Below are positions 17,673-24,550 of a stretch of DNA of 38,867 nucleotides, piece after piece. Source of the DNA: an uncultured Lachnospiraceae bacterium (GTDB lineage Bacteria; Bacillota; Clostridia; Lachnospirales; Lachnospiraceae); NCBI GenBank assembly GCA_910585555.1, contig CAJUFU010000027.1, forward strand, positions 1-38,867. The letters run 5' to 3'. Each line of letters begins with the position of its first letter. Positions within the stretch are counted from its first letter, which is position 1. The position numbers were made by a program, and so were the translations under genes. The notes beneath the pieces were generated by a model that saw only the letters and a program-made list of their open reading frames with translations, did no database searches and was not told where the DNA came from.

Positions 17673-19043
17673 ATGAGAGAAAAGTATGAGTCGTTGGCGC
17701 TTGCAGATTTGAAAGAGATTGCAAAGACAAGGGGGATTAAAGGCACTTCCACCATGAAGAAAGCCCAGATTGTGGAGGCGATGCTTGCCGAGGACGAGAA
17801 GGATAAGGCGGCGGGCAAGGAAGTGGCGGTGAAGTCCATTGTGCCGCCAAGTGCACCGGCCAGAAAGTTTGAACCGGCAATGGCCGGCGAGGAAGACAAA
17901 TACCCCACAGAACTTGACAGCGGTATCACTGCCAGCGGTATTTTAGAGGTGATGAGCGATGGATTTGGATTCATCCGCTGTGAAAATTATCTGCCGGGGG
18001 AGAACGATGTCTATGTGGCGCCCAGCCAGATTCGCCGTTTTGGTTTAAAAACAGGTGATATTTTAGAGGGAAATACCAGAATTAAGACACAGAATGAGAA
18101 ATTCAGTGCCCTTTTGTATGTGAAATCCATCAATGGCTATGCGCCGGATGTGGCTATGCGGCGGGTGAATTTTGAGGATATGACGCCTATTTTCCCCAAC
18201 GAGAGATTGAAATTAGAAACACCCGGGGCATCCTTAGCCATGCGTATTATGGATTTGATCAGTCCGGTGGGTAAGGGGCAGAGAGGTATGATCGTATCAC
18301 CGCCCAAGGCTGGTAAGACTACTTTATTAAAAGAAGTGGCGAAATCCATTACCAGGACCGCACCGGAGTCTCATCTAATCATTCTGCTGATTGACGAGCG
18401 CCCGGAGGAAGTTACGGATATCAAGGAGGCCATCGAGGGGCCTAACGTGGAAGTGATTTACTCCACCTTCGACGAACTGCCGGAACATCATAAGCGGGTG
18501 TCTGAGATGGTGATTGAGCGGGCGAAGCGTCTTGTGGAGCACAGGAAGGATGTGGTGATTCTTTTAGACAGCATCACCCGCCTGACCAGAGCTTATAATC
18601 TGGTAGTGCCGCCCAGCGGACGTACCCTTTCCGGCGGCCTTGACCCGGCGGCCCTGCATATGCCCAAGCGTTTCTTCGGCGCGGCCCGCAATATGAGGGA
18701 GGGCGGCAGTCTGACGATCCTGGCAACGGCATTGGTGGAGACGGGAAGTAAGATGGATGATGTGGTTTACGAGGAGTTCAAGGGGACTGGTAACATGGAG
18801 ATGGTTCTTGACCGTAAACTTTCGGAGAAAAGAGTGTTCCCGGCCATTGATATTCCCAAGTCCAGTACCAGAAGAGAGGATTTGCTTCTGACGCCGGATG
18901 AACTGGAGGCAATCAATATCATCCGTAAGGCGTTAAACGGCATGAAGGCGGACGAGGCCGTGGAGCGGATTTTGGATATGTTCTCTAAGACCAGGAACAA
19001 TTTTGAGTTCGTGAATATGGTCAAGAAGATGAAATTTATTTAA
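17673..19043 (+). CDS. rho: Transcription termination factor Rho
   Basis: A 456-residue hexameric RNA helicase that terminates transcription at rut-containing RNAs. The N-terminal Rho_N helix bundle (1-45) begins LADLKEIAKTRGIKG. A linker and the cold-shock-like RNA-binding domain (about 85-160) follow, with GILEVMSDGFGFIR. The ATPase core has P-loop SPPKAGKTTL (about 206-215), Walker B VVILLDSITRLTRAYN, and the Q-loop/R-loop region around VVPPSGRTLSGGLDP. The start is ATG 17673 behind GGGAGG. The charged insertion common in actinobacterial Rho is absent. It heads the conserved Clostridia block rho - rpmE - DUF1385 - prmC - prfA, but rpmE has its own promoter. Confidence 0.97.
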   Translation: MREKYESLALADLKEIAKTRGIKGTSTMKKAQIVEAMLAEDEKDKAAGKEVAVKSIVPPSAPARKFEPAMAGEEDKYPTELDSGITASGILEVMSDGFGFIRCENYLPGENDVYVAPSQIRRFGLKTGDILEGNTRIKTQNEKFSALLYVKSINGYAPDVAMRRVNFEDMTPIFPNERLKLETPGASLAMRIMDLISPVGKGQRGMIVSPPKAGKTTLLKEVAKSITRTAPESHLIILLIDERPEEVTDIKEAIEGPNVEVIYSTFDELPEHHKRVSEMVIERAKRLVEHRKDVVILLDSITRLTRAYNLVVPPSGRTLSGGLDPAALHMPKRFFGAARNMREGGSLTILATALVETGSKMDDVVYEEFKGTGNMEMVLDRKLSEKRVFPAIDIPKSSTRREDLLLTPDELEAINIIRKALNGMKADEAVERILDMFSKTRNNFEFVNMVKKMKFI

Positions 19044-19080
19044 TATAGAAAGAATATTGGCTAATATTATCAAAAAGGGG

Positions 19081-19109
19081 TTGCATACCCGAAAATCCTA
19101 TGCTACAAT
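19081..19109 (+). promoter_or_regulatory. Promoter of rpmE
   Basis: TTGCAT (19081-19086), a 17 bp spacer and TACAAT (19104-19109), with an extended -10 TG at 19101-19102. The transcript would have a leader of about 55 nt before rpmE. Confidence 0.6.
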
Positions 19110-19171
19110 GTAAAAGCTGTCGGTCTATGACAGGTATCTATTTACTTTTGAGTTTAGAAGAGGTGAAAGAG

Positions 19172-19378
19172 ATGAGAGAGGGAATCCATCCTGAATATTA
19201 TCAGGCAACGGTAACGTGTAACTGCGGTAACACATTTGTAACAGGTTCCACCAAACCTGAGATTCACGTTGAGGTCTGCTCCAAGTGCCATTCATTTTAC
19301 ACTGGTCAGCAGAAGGCGGCGCAGGCTCGTGGACGTATTGATAAGTTCAATCGGAAATACGGTGTGGAAAGCAAATAA
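19172..19378 (+). CDS. rpmE: 50S ribosomal protein L31 (zinc-binding type)
   Basis: A 68-residue L31 beginning MREGIHPEYYQATVTC. The cysteines of CNCGN and CSKCHSFYTG mark the zinc-containing (C+) form used under zinc-replete conditions. ATG 19172 has AGAGGTGAAAGAG upstream; the 24 residues that a start at 19100 would add are leader sequence, not protein. A short leader separates it from its own promoter; L31 mRNAs in Firmicutes can carry an autoregulatory leader, but I cannot identify one with certainty. A terminator follows directly. Confidence 0.96.
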   Translation: MREGIHPEYYQATVTCNCGNTFVTGSTKPEIHVEVCSKCHSFYTGQQKAAQARGRIDKFNRKYGVESK

Positions 19379-19388
19379 GCGGGATTTA

Positions 19389-19419
19389 CAAAAAAGGTTG
19401 AGTTTATCTCAACCTTTTC
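19389..19419 (+). terminator. Intrinsic terminator after rpmE
   Basis: AAAAGGTTGAG (19392-19402), a TTTAT loop and CTCAACCTTTT (19408-19418) form an 11 bp perfect stem flanked by A and T runs. It sits 10 bp after the rpmE stop and could work on both strands. Confidence 0.85.
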
Positions 19420-19514
19420 TAAGTTGTGGCGGAAGATGCGAAACAAAAGGACATTTTCTGGAAGCGGAAGATGTCATAAATCGCATCAGATCAGCGTAAT
19501 AAAGGGAATATAAG

Positions 19515-20501
19515 ATGGGCAGAAGGAAAAAGAATATGAAATACTCCGGGATTGGCGGTCAGGCTGTCCTGGAAGGGATAATGATGAAAAATAAGGAGCA
19601 GTATGCCGTGGCAGTGCGTAAGCCCAACGGTGAGATTGAGGTGGAAGTGGAGCATTACTATGGAATCATTCACGGCAGTAAGCTGATGGATGTGCCTTTC
19701 GTGAGGGGCGTCTTCCAGTTTGCTGATTCCCTGATTTTAGGTATGCGCAGTCTGAATTATTCGGCCTCTTTTTATGAGGACGAGGAGGCGCAGGAGACGT
19801 TTGCAGACAAGGCTTTTCAGAAGCTATTTAAGGATAAAGCCGAAAAAGTATTCAGTACACTTGTTATGTTATTCTCCGTCATAATGGCTGTCGCTATTTT
19901 TATGGTACTGCCTTATTTTGTGACTTCTCTGTTTGAGGAATATATCCGCAGTGCCTCCTTTATGGCTATTTTAGAAGGGGCTTTGCGCATTCTGATTTTC
20001 ATTGGTTATGTGCTGGCCATTTCATTGATGAAAGATATCAGGCGTGTTTATATGTATCACGGTGCAGAGCATAAGTGTATCAACTGTATTGAAAAGGGGT
20101 GCCCTTTGACAGTCAGACAAGTGATGAGAAGTTCTAAACAGCACAGACGGTGCGGCACCAGCTTTCTGCTGTTTGTTATGTTTGTGAGTGTGATACTGTT
20201 TTTCTTTATCCGGGTGGAAAATCCGGTGTACCGCATTTTAATCCGGGTGGCATTGATTCCGGTGATTGCGGGAATTTCTTATGAAATCATACGGCTTGCC
20301 GGTAAGAGCAATAATCTTCTGGTGCGGATGATTTCTGCGCCGGGGATGTGGCTGCAGAGGCTGACCACCAAGGAACCGGATGAAAGTATGGTAGAAGTAG
20401 CGATTGCGGCGGTGGAGGCTGTCTTTGACTGGAAGGCTTATCTGTATGAGACTTTTGGATATGAAGTGGACGATTCCTGGATGGAAGAGCCTGAGAAGTA
20501 G
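19515..20501 (+). CDS. DUF1385 family membrane protein (YqhQ-like)
   Basis: A 328-residue predicted membrane protein. The family motif GGQAVLEGIMMKN opens the protein (near residue 13), and YHGAEHKCINCIEKG lies after the central membrane pair, with His and Cys residues suggesting metal binding. Hydrophobic segments are visible at about 113-140, 150-172, 217-235 and 240-255. ATG 19515 has AAAGGGA upstream; ATG 19536 is a possible alternative. DUF1385 proteins lie next to prmC and prfA in many Clostridia, as here, but the function is unknown. The positional link to release-factor genes is the main clue. Confidence 0.9.
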   Translation: MGRRKKNMKYSGIGGQAVLEGIMMKNKEQYAVAVRKPNGEIEVEVEHYYGIIHGSKLMDVPFVRGVFQFADSLILGMRSLNYSASFYEDEEAQETFADKAFQKLFKDKAEKVFSTLVMLFSVIMAVAIFMVLPYFVTSLFEEYIRSASFMAILEGALRILIFIGYVLAISLMKDIRRVYMYHGAEHKCINCIEKGCPLTVRQVMRSSKQHRRCGTSFLLFVMFVSVILFFFIRVENPVYRILIRVALIPVIAGISYEIIRLAGKSNNLLVRMISAPGMWLQRLTTKEPDESMVEVAIAAVEAVFDWKAYLYETFGYEVDDSWMEEPEK

Positions 20502-20589
20502 AAATTAATAACGGGTGATATGCAAATGGAACATGGCGGTAAACTGCTCTGACAGCGGTGGTAGGTATCGAAGGATTGGGTGATGTGCG

Positions 20590-21450
20590 GTGAGTCGGAC
20601 GTATAAAACGGTATATCAGGAAGGCGAGGCGCAGCTTGCCCAGGCGGGCATTGGGGAGGCGTCGTTGGACGCAAGACTCCTGTTGGAGTATGTCTGCGGG
20701 ACTAACAGAAATACATTGCTGGCGCATGGAGAGCAGGAAGTGTCCGAGGCGGCGTATGAGAGGTATAGCGGCCTGCTTGCCAAGCGGGCCGGGCATGTGC
20801 CTTTGCAGCACCTGACCGGGGAGCAGGAATTTATGGGGTTGACCTTTATGGTCAACGAAAAGGTTCTAATTCCCAGACAGGATACGGAGGTGCTGGTGGA
20901 GGAAGTACTCCGCAATCTCCATGACGGGATGCGGATACTGGATATGTGTACCGGTTCCGGCTGCATTCTGTTAAGTCTCCTGCAGTATTCCAACGACTGT
21001 GTGGGCGTTGGTGTGGATTTGTCAAAAGAAGCGCTGGCAGTGGCGGCTGAGAATTATCAGCGGCTGTGTGAGAAGCGGCCCGAAATGCGGGCTTCTTTTA
21101 TAGAAAGCAATCTCTTTACAGGCATACAGGAAAAAGAACGGTATGAGATGATTGTCTCCAATCCGCCCTATATAAGAACGGGTGTTATTGATACGCTGAT
21201 GCCGGAGGTGCGGGCGCATGAACCGCTGATGGCCCTTGACGGCAGTGCGGACGGATTATACTTTTACCGGGAGATAACCAGACAGGCGAAGGAATATTTA
21301 AAAAGCGGCGGTATGTTATTTTATGAAATCGGTTATGATCAGGCGGAGGATGTGTGTAAGATTATGGAAGCTGAAGGATTCCGGGAGATAGAGGTTGTCA
21401 AAGACTTCGCAGGTCTTGACCGGGTGGTGTACGGGAGCTGGTTCGGTTAG
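20590..21450 (+). CDS. prmC: Peptide chain release factor N5-glutamine methyltransferase
   Basis: PrmC methylates the Gln of the GGQ motif of release factors RF1 and RF2, using S-adenosylmethionine. The 286-residue product has an N-terminal helical domain that binds the release factor and a Rossmann methyltransferase domain. RILDMCTGSGCILLSL is the SAM motif I, and SNPPYI is the NPPY substrate-glutamine motif. The start is GTG 20590, giving MSRTYKTVYQEGE; the ribosome site is weak (AAGGA about 15 nt upstream), so low expression or coupling to the gene upstream is likely. Its substrate gene prfA follows 63 bp downstream. Confidence 0.94.
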   Translation: MSRTYKTVYQEGEAQLAQAGIGEASLDARLLLEYVCGTNRNTLLAHGEQEVSEAAYERYSGLLAKRAGHVPLQHLTGEQEFMGLTFMVNEKVLIPRQDTEVLVEEVLRNLHDGMRILDMCTGSGCILLSLLQYSNDCVGVGVDLSKEALAVAAENYQRLCEKRPEMRASFIESNLFTGIQEKERYEMIVSNPPYIRTGVIDTLMPEVRAHEPLMALDGSADGLYFYREITRQAKEYLKSGGMLFYEIGYDQAEDVCKIMEAEGFREIEVVKDFAGLDRVVYGSWFG

Positions 21451-21513
21451 CGGTGATTCTCTTGCGCGTATGAAAATATAGGTTGAATAGCTGTGTGACA
21501 GCCGGAGGTAGAT

Positions 21514-22590
21514 ATGTTTGATAAATTAGAAGATCTGCTCAGAAAGTTTGAGGAGATTATGAATGAGTTGAGTGAGCCCACAGTGGCTGACAACCAGGAG
21601 CGCTTCCGCGCTTTGATGAAAGAACAAAGTGATTTGACTCCTATAGTCAATGCATATAAGGAGTATAAGAAATGCAACCAGGATATCGAGGACAGCCTGG
21701 CGATGTTAGACGAAGAGTCCGATGCGGATATGCGGGAGATGCTGAAAGAGGAGCTGGCCGATGCCAAGAAGCGGGTGGAGGAGTTGGAGCATACTCTGAA
21801 AATACTGCTTCTGCCGAAGGACCCTAATGATGATAAAAACGTGATCGTGGAGATTCGGGCCGGCGCCGGTGGCGACGAGGCGGCGCTGTTTGCGGCAGAG
21901 ATTTACCGTATGTATGTACACTATGCGGAGGGCCGGCGATGGAAAGTGGAGACCATGGAAGTGGAGGAGATTGGCATTGGCGGCATGAAGAGCGTAACCT
22001 TTATGGTGACCGGCCAGGGAGCCTATTCCGTCTTAAAGTATGAGAGCGGCGTACACCGCGTACAGCGTGTGCCGGAGACAGAGTCCGGCGGCAGAATCCA
22101 CACCTCTACCATCAGTGTGGCGGTAATGCCGGAGGTGGACGAGGACATCGATATTGTCATAGAGGATAAGGATGTGCGGATTGATGTTATGAGAGCTTCG
22201 GGGAACGGCGGACAGTGCGTCAACACCACGGACTCTGCGGTACGTTTGACCCATTATCCCACAGGCATCGTGGTTTACAGCCAGACGGAGAAGTCCCAGA
22301 TTCAGAATAAGGCCAAGGCCTTTGCGCTCCTTAGGGCGAAGCTGTATGATATCGAACAGCAGCAGCGTCATGATGCGGAGGCGGAGATGCGCAGAAGCCA
22401 GATCGGCACCGGAGACCGGTCCGAGAAGATCAGGACGTACAATTTTCCCCAGGGACGTGTCACAGACCACAGAATTAACTTGACACTTTATAAACTGGAA
22501 AAGATATTGAACGGCGATATCCAGGAGATTATAGACGCCTGCATAGCCGCCGACCAGGCAGCCAAGCTGTCTAAGATGGGGGAGAACTGA
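21514..22590 (+). CDS. prfA: Peptide chain release factor 1
   Basis: RF1 reads UAA and UAG stop codons and triggers peptide release. The 358-residue length is standard. The catalytic GGQ (232-234) lies in ASGNGGQCVNTTDSAVRLTH, and the N-terminal coiled coil (about 60-95) is rich in Glu/Lys. ATG 21514 has GGAGG. It is the last gene of the block with prmC, the enzyme that methylates this GGQ. The final 33 bp of the gene recur twice downstream in imperfect form (22615-22640 and 23865-23890). Confidence 0.96.
   Translation: MFDKLEDLLRKFEEIMNELSEPTVADNQERFRALMKEQSDLTPIVNAYKEYKKCNQDIEDSLAMLDEESDADMREMLKEELADAKKRVEELEHTLKILLLPKDPNDDKNVIVEIRAGAGGDEAALFAAEIYRMYVHYAEGRRWKVETMEVEEIGIGGMKSVTFMVTGQGAYSVLKYESGVHRVQRVPETESGGRIHTSTISVAVMPEVDEDIDIVIEDKDVRIDVMRASGNGGQCVNTTDSAVRLTHYPTGIVVYSQTEKSQIQNKAKAFALLRAKLYDIEQQQRHDAEAEMRRSQIGTGDRSEKIRTYNFPQGRVTDHRINLTLYKLEKILNGDIQEIIDACIAADQAAKLSKMGEN
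22558..22590 (+). repeat. prfA-tail repeat, copy A (inside prfA)
   Basis: The last 33 bp of prfA, the parental copy of a dispersed direct repeat found twice more downstream. The central 26 bp differ from the other two copies at about four positions. Confidence 0.75.
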
Positions 22591-22614
22591 AATGCCTGGC
22601 TGGTACGGCAGAGT

Positions 22615-22640
22615 AGCTAAGCTGTCCAAGATGGGAGAAA
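22615..22640 (+). repeat. prfA-tail repeat, copy B
   Basis: A 26 bp sequence identical to copy C at 23865-23890 and near-identical to the prfA 3' end. It starts 25 bp after the prfA stop and contains AGCTAAGCTGTCCAAGATGG. It marks the left edge of the segment holding the RelA/SpoT-fold gene pair. Confidence 0.8.
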
Positions 22641-23018
22641 ATTGTGCTTTGCCTGATTGGCAAGAGTAAGGCTCGCAAAGGTGTGCATCTTAAATCAGCA
22701 GGCGCAAAAGTTTTATTTTTATACGGATTATGGGGCTTTACAGAGTGTATGAGCTCCAGTGATTTTGAGTAAAAATCGGTTCATTTGGCAGAAAAATGAG
22801 CCGGTTTTTGTTTTTGGAGTTTATAGATAATTTCGCCGCCTCCCCGGTCGGTTTTTGCCCGGTCAAAAAATTTGTAGACACCTGTACAGCCAGCGCAGAG
22901 ACAATACATTTAGCGATAATTATTATATCAGTCCTAAGTTATTTTATGAGTTTACTATATATAATGATGGGGTGGCGGATGTTGATACAGTATGGTAATA
23001 TATGCTTGAGGTGATTGC
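22641..23018 (+). other. Intergenic region before the RelA/SpoT-fold gene
   Basis: 378 bp without a supported gene. It holds the prfA-operon terminator (22771-22815) and, nearer the next gene, AT-rich DNA with a TATAAT at 22960-22965 that could be the -10 box of the RelA/SpoT-fold gene; no good -35 is seen. A 72-codon frame over 22796-23014 has no ribosome site and overlaps the terminator, so it is not called. Confidence 0.4.
22771..22815 (+). terminator. Intrinsic terminator downstream of prfA
   Basis: AAAAATCGGTTCATTT pairs with AAATGAGCCGGTTTTT across a short loop (two G-T wobbles), followed by GTTTTT. It ends the prfA transcript 180 bp beyond the stop codon and lies downstream of repeat copy B. 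Confidence 0.8.
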
Positions 23019-23642
23019 TTGGAAGATATTTTGAAAAAAGATGGATTGTCATTAGAATTACTGGGAGACTTATCCTATCAATCAGGACTGGGAATAAGGC
23101 TGAAGAAAAATCTTCACTATTTTGACAGGGAAGCATTGTTTGAAGAATTAGTGTCAGTAAATAGATGGTATGATACCTGTGAGCTGCTTCATGGGGTAAT
23201 CATAGATTACCGCATAAAAAGCATTCAGTCGGCAATGATGAAATATGACAGATACTATCCGGACCATCAGGCAGCAAAGGTATTTAATGATATGTTGGGA
23301 TTTCGGACTCTTTGCGACAGCTATCAGGAAATACGGGACATAGCCGCGTTAGATAAGATACGTGTAGCGGATATGACTAGCGGTAAGGCAAAAGATGACG
23401 GCTATCGGGGAGTTCATGTGTATTTTCAGAGGAGCAGTTTTCACTATCCGATAGAAATCCAGTATAATACTTTTTATGACAGGCAACTGAATAACTGGCT
23501 TCATAAGTATGTATATAAAAGAAACTATGATAACCATGTAGGAAGCTTGTTACGTCAGGCATATGAAGCTGCCAGAATCAGAAATGAGGATGAATTTAGG
23601 GAGGTGCTTAAAAATGTGCTATCTGATTGCGAAAAAGTTTAA
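23019..23642 (+). CDS. RelA/SpoT-fold nucleotide pyrophosphokinase-like protein
   Basis: A 207-residue protein with the synthetase fold of small alarmone synthetases and no hydrolase or regulatory domains. Visible family signatures are YRIKSIQSAMMKYDR (R65, K67, S71, K75; compare RxKxxxSxxxK), NDMLGFR with candidate metal Asp91, DDGYRGVH with Tyr129 and His133, and PIEIQ with candidate Glu146. The usual DYIxxPKxN before GYR is replaced by MTSGKAKDD, so it is a divergent branch. The start is TTG 23019 with GAGGTGA just upstream. It overlaps the next small gene by 29 bp. It could make (p)ppGpp, be a toxSAS-type toxin that pyrophosphorylates another target, or be inactive. It lies in an accessory segment bounded by prfA-tail repeats. 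Confidence 0.75.
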   Translation: MEDILKKDGLSLELLGDLSYQSGLGIRLKKNLHYFDREALFEELVSVNRWYDTCELLHGVIIDYRIKSIQSAMMKYDRYYPDHQAAKVFNDMLGFRTLCDSYQEIRDIAALDKIRVADMTSGKAKDDGYRGVHVYFQRSSFHYPIEIQYNTFYDRQLNNWLHKYVYKRNYDNHVGSLLRQAYEAARIRNEDEFREVLKNVLSDCEKV

Positions 23643-23838
23643 TGATGCAGGATGCCTTGCGTTACAGACAGCGCATGGTCAGCATTTGGCAGATTTTAAG
23701 GAAAAGCTGATGGAGGCTGTGGGCTATGAAACGATACAGCTTGTGACAATCAGCCGCCCGTCTGCGTATGGCGAGTATGAGCCATATCATTTTGTGGAGA
23801 CGGAGCAGGAGTTTGAAGAAGCGGTAAAGAATATGTAA
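23614..23838 (+). CDS. Small protein co-encoded with RelA/SpoT-fold gene
   Basis: A 74-residue protein starting MCYLIAKKFNDAGC at ATG 23614, behind GGGAGGTG (23598-23605) that lies within the gene before it. The 29 bp overlap and strong ribosome site point to coupled production. The sequence is a compact alpha/beta mix with a conserved-looking LVTISRPSAYGEY and an acidic tail (ETEQEFEEAVKNM); no membrane segment or DNA-binding motif is visible. It may belong to a family of unknown function (possibly DUF6718), which I cannot confirm. The position just after a possible nucleotide-toxin enzyme makes an antitoxin or modulator role worth testing. Confidence 0.7.
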   Translation: MCYLIAKKFNDAGCLALQTAHGQHLADFKEKLMEAVGYETIQLVTISRPSAYGEYEPYHFVETEQEFEEAVKNM

Positions 23839-23864
23839 AAATGAAGAAGGTGGCACGCCGGAGC

Positions 23865-23890
23865 AGCTAAGCTGTCCAAGATGGGAGAAA
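23865..23890 (+). repeat. prfA-tail repeat, copy C
   Basis: 26 bp identical to copy B at 22615-22640 and similar to the end of prfA, found 27 bp after the 74-residue gene. Copies B and C thus bracket the two-gene cassette in the same orientation. Confidence 0.8.
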
Positions 23891-24016
23891 GCTGAAAACT
23901 GCTTGATTGCGTTAAATTTAGGTGATAAGGTTGAATAAATTCTCTGATGAGCAATTTAGTTCAACTGACTGAACAAGTTCAGTCGGAATTTGTGATGCTT
24001 CGGAAGGGAAGGAAAA

Positions 24017-24334
24017 ATGGGAAAGGTAAAAATAACGGTACTCAAGAAAGAATTTTATGAAGACCTTGCGGAAGAATATCTGACAGAGGGGGCACAGACA
24101 GGCGCCTGCGCATTAATGAACGTAGGTGATACTTTTCTTTATGAGGGAAACGCCAAAATGCCGGAGGGCTTTTGTCCCTGGGCGTGGATTGATATCTACC
24201 AGAGTGTCAGCGCCATATCGACAGGTTCAACTTTTACGCCTTGGAACCGAAAGGACCACCAAACCATCGTCTGTTGTACGGATGGAATTCGTCCTGTGGT
24301 TTTTAAAGTAGAAGCGGTAAATGAAAGCAAATAA
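24017..24334 (+). CDS. TIGR04076 family protein
   Basis: A 105-residue cytosolic protein matching the TIGR04076 family: KVKITVLKKEFYEDLAEEY at the start, a Cys-containing core (GACALMNVGDTFLYEG), then MPEGFCPWAWIDIYQSVSAIS and a C-terminal TDGIRPVVFKVEAV. The conserved Cys and Trp suggest a metal- or cofactor-binding role, but the family is uncharacterised. ATG 24017 has AGGGAAGG upstream. It is monocistronic and followed by a strong hairpin. Confidence 0.87.
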   Translation: MGKVKITVLKKEFYEDLAEEYLTEGAQTGACALMNVGDTFLYEGNAKMPEGFCPWAWIDIYQSVSAISTGSTFTPWNRKDHQTIVCCTDGIRPVVFKVEAVNESK

Positions 24335-24338
24335 TACT

Positions 24339-24373
24339 AAAAATCGATTCATTTAGAAATGAATCGATTTTTA
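24339..24373 (+). terminator. Intrinsic bidirectional terminator
   Basis: A perfect 16 bp inverted repeat (AAAAATCGATTCATTT and its complement around AG), ending in a T run. It resembles the terminator at 22771-22815 in sequence, one on each side of the RelA/SpoT-fold segment. Confidence 0.85.
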
Positions 24374-24437
24374 AGTTAGAAAAGTACGAAAATGAAATAA
24401 TGTGAAAAAATATTAGACAGTAAATTTCGTTTGAATA

Positions 24438-24466
24438 TTTACATAATCAATCCAATTGTGTACAAT
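24438..24466 (+). promoter_or_regulatory. Promoter of the hemerythrin-receiver gene
   Basis: TTTACA (24438-24443), a 17 bp spacer and TACAAT (24461-24466). The -10 region lies in a small palindrome (AATTGT-GT-ACAATT) that might be an operator. The leader would be about 80 nt. Confidence 0.55.
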
Positions 24467-24550
24467 TAGATACAGTTGGGAAAAGTACCCATGCAGATAA
24501 TTAACGAAGCGGTGGAGACGGATAGAATACCACAGCAAAGGAGGAATGAC

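Noticed and set aside
22796..23014. 72-codon frame before the RelA/SpoT-fold gene
   Set aside because: It begins inside the terminator hairpin, has no ribosome site, and reads as random hydrophobic sequence.
22771..24373. The two similar ATCGRTTCATTT hairpins as inverted ends of a mobile element
   Set aside because: Each is a self-complementary terminator followed by T runs, and such sequences are common among terminators; the prfA-tail repeats are a better boundary.
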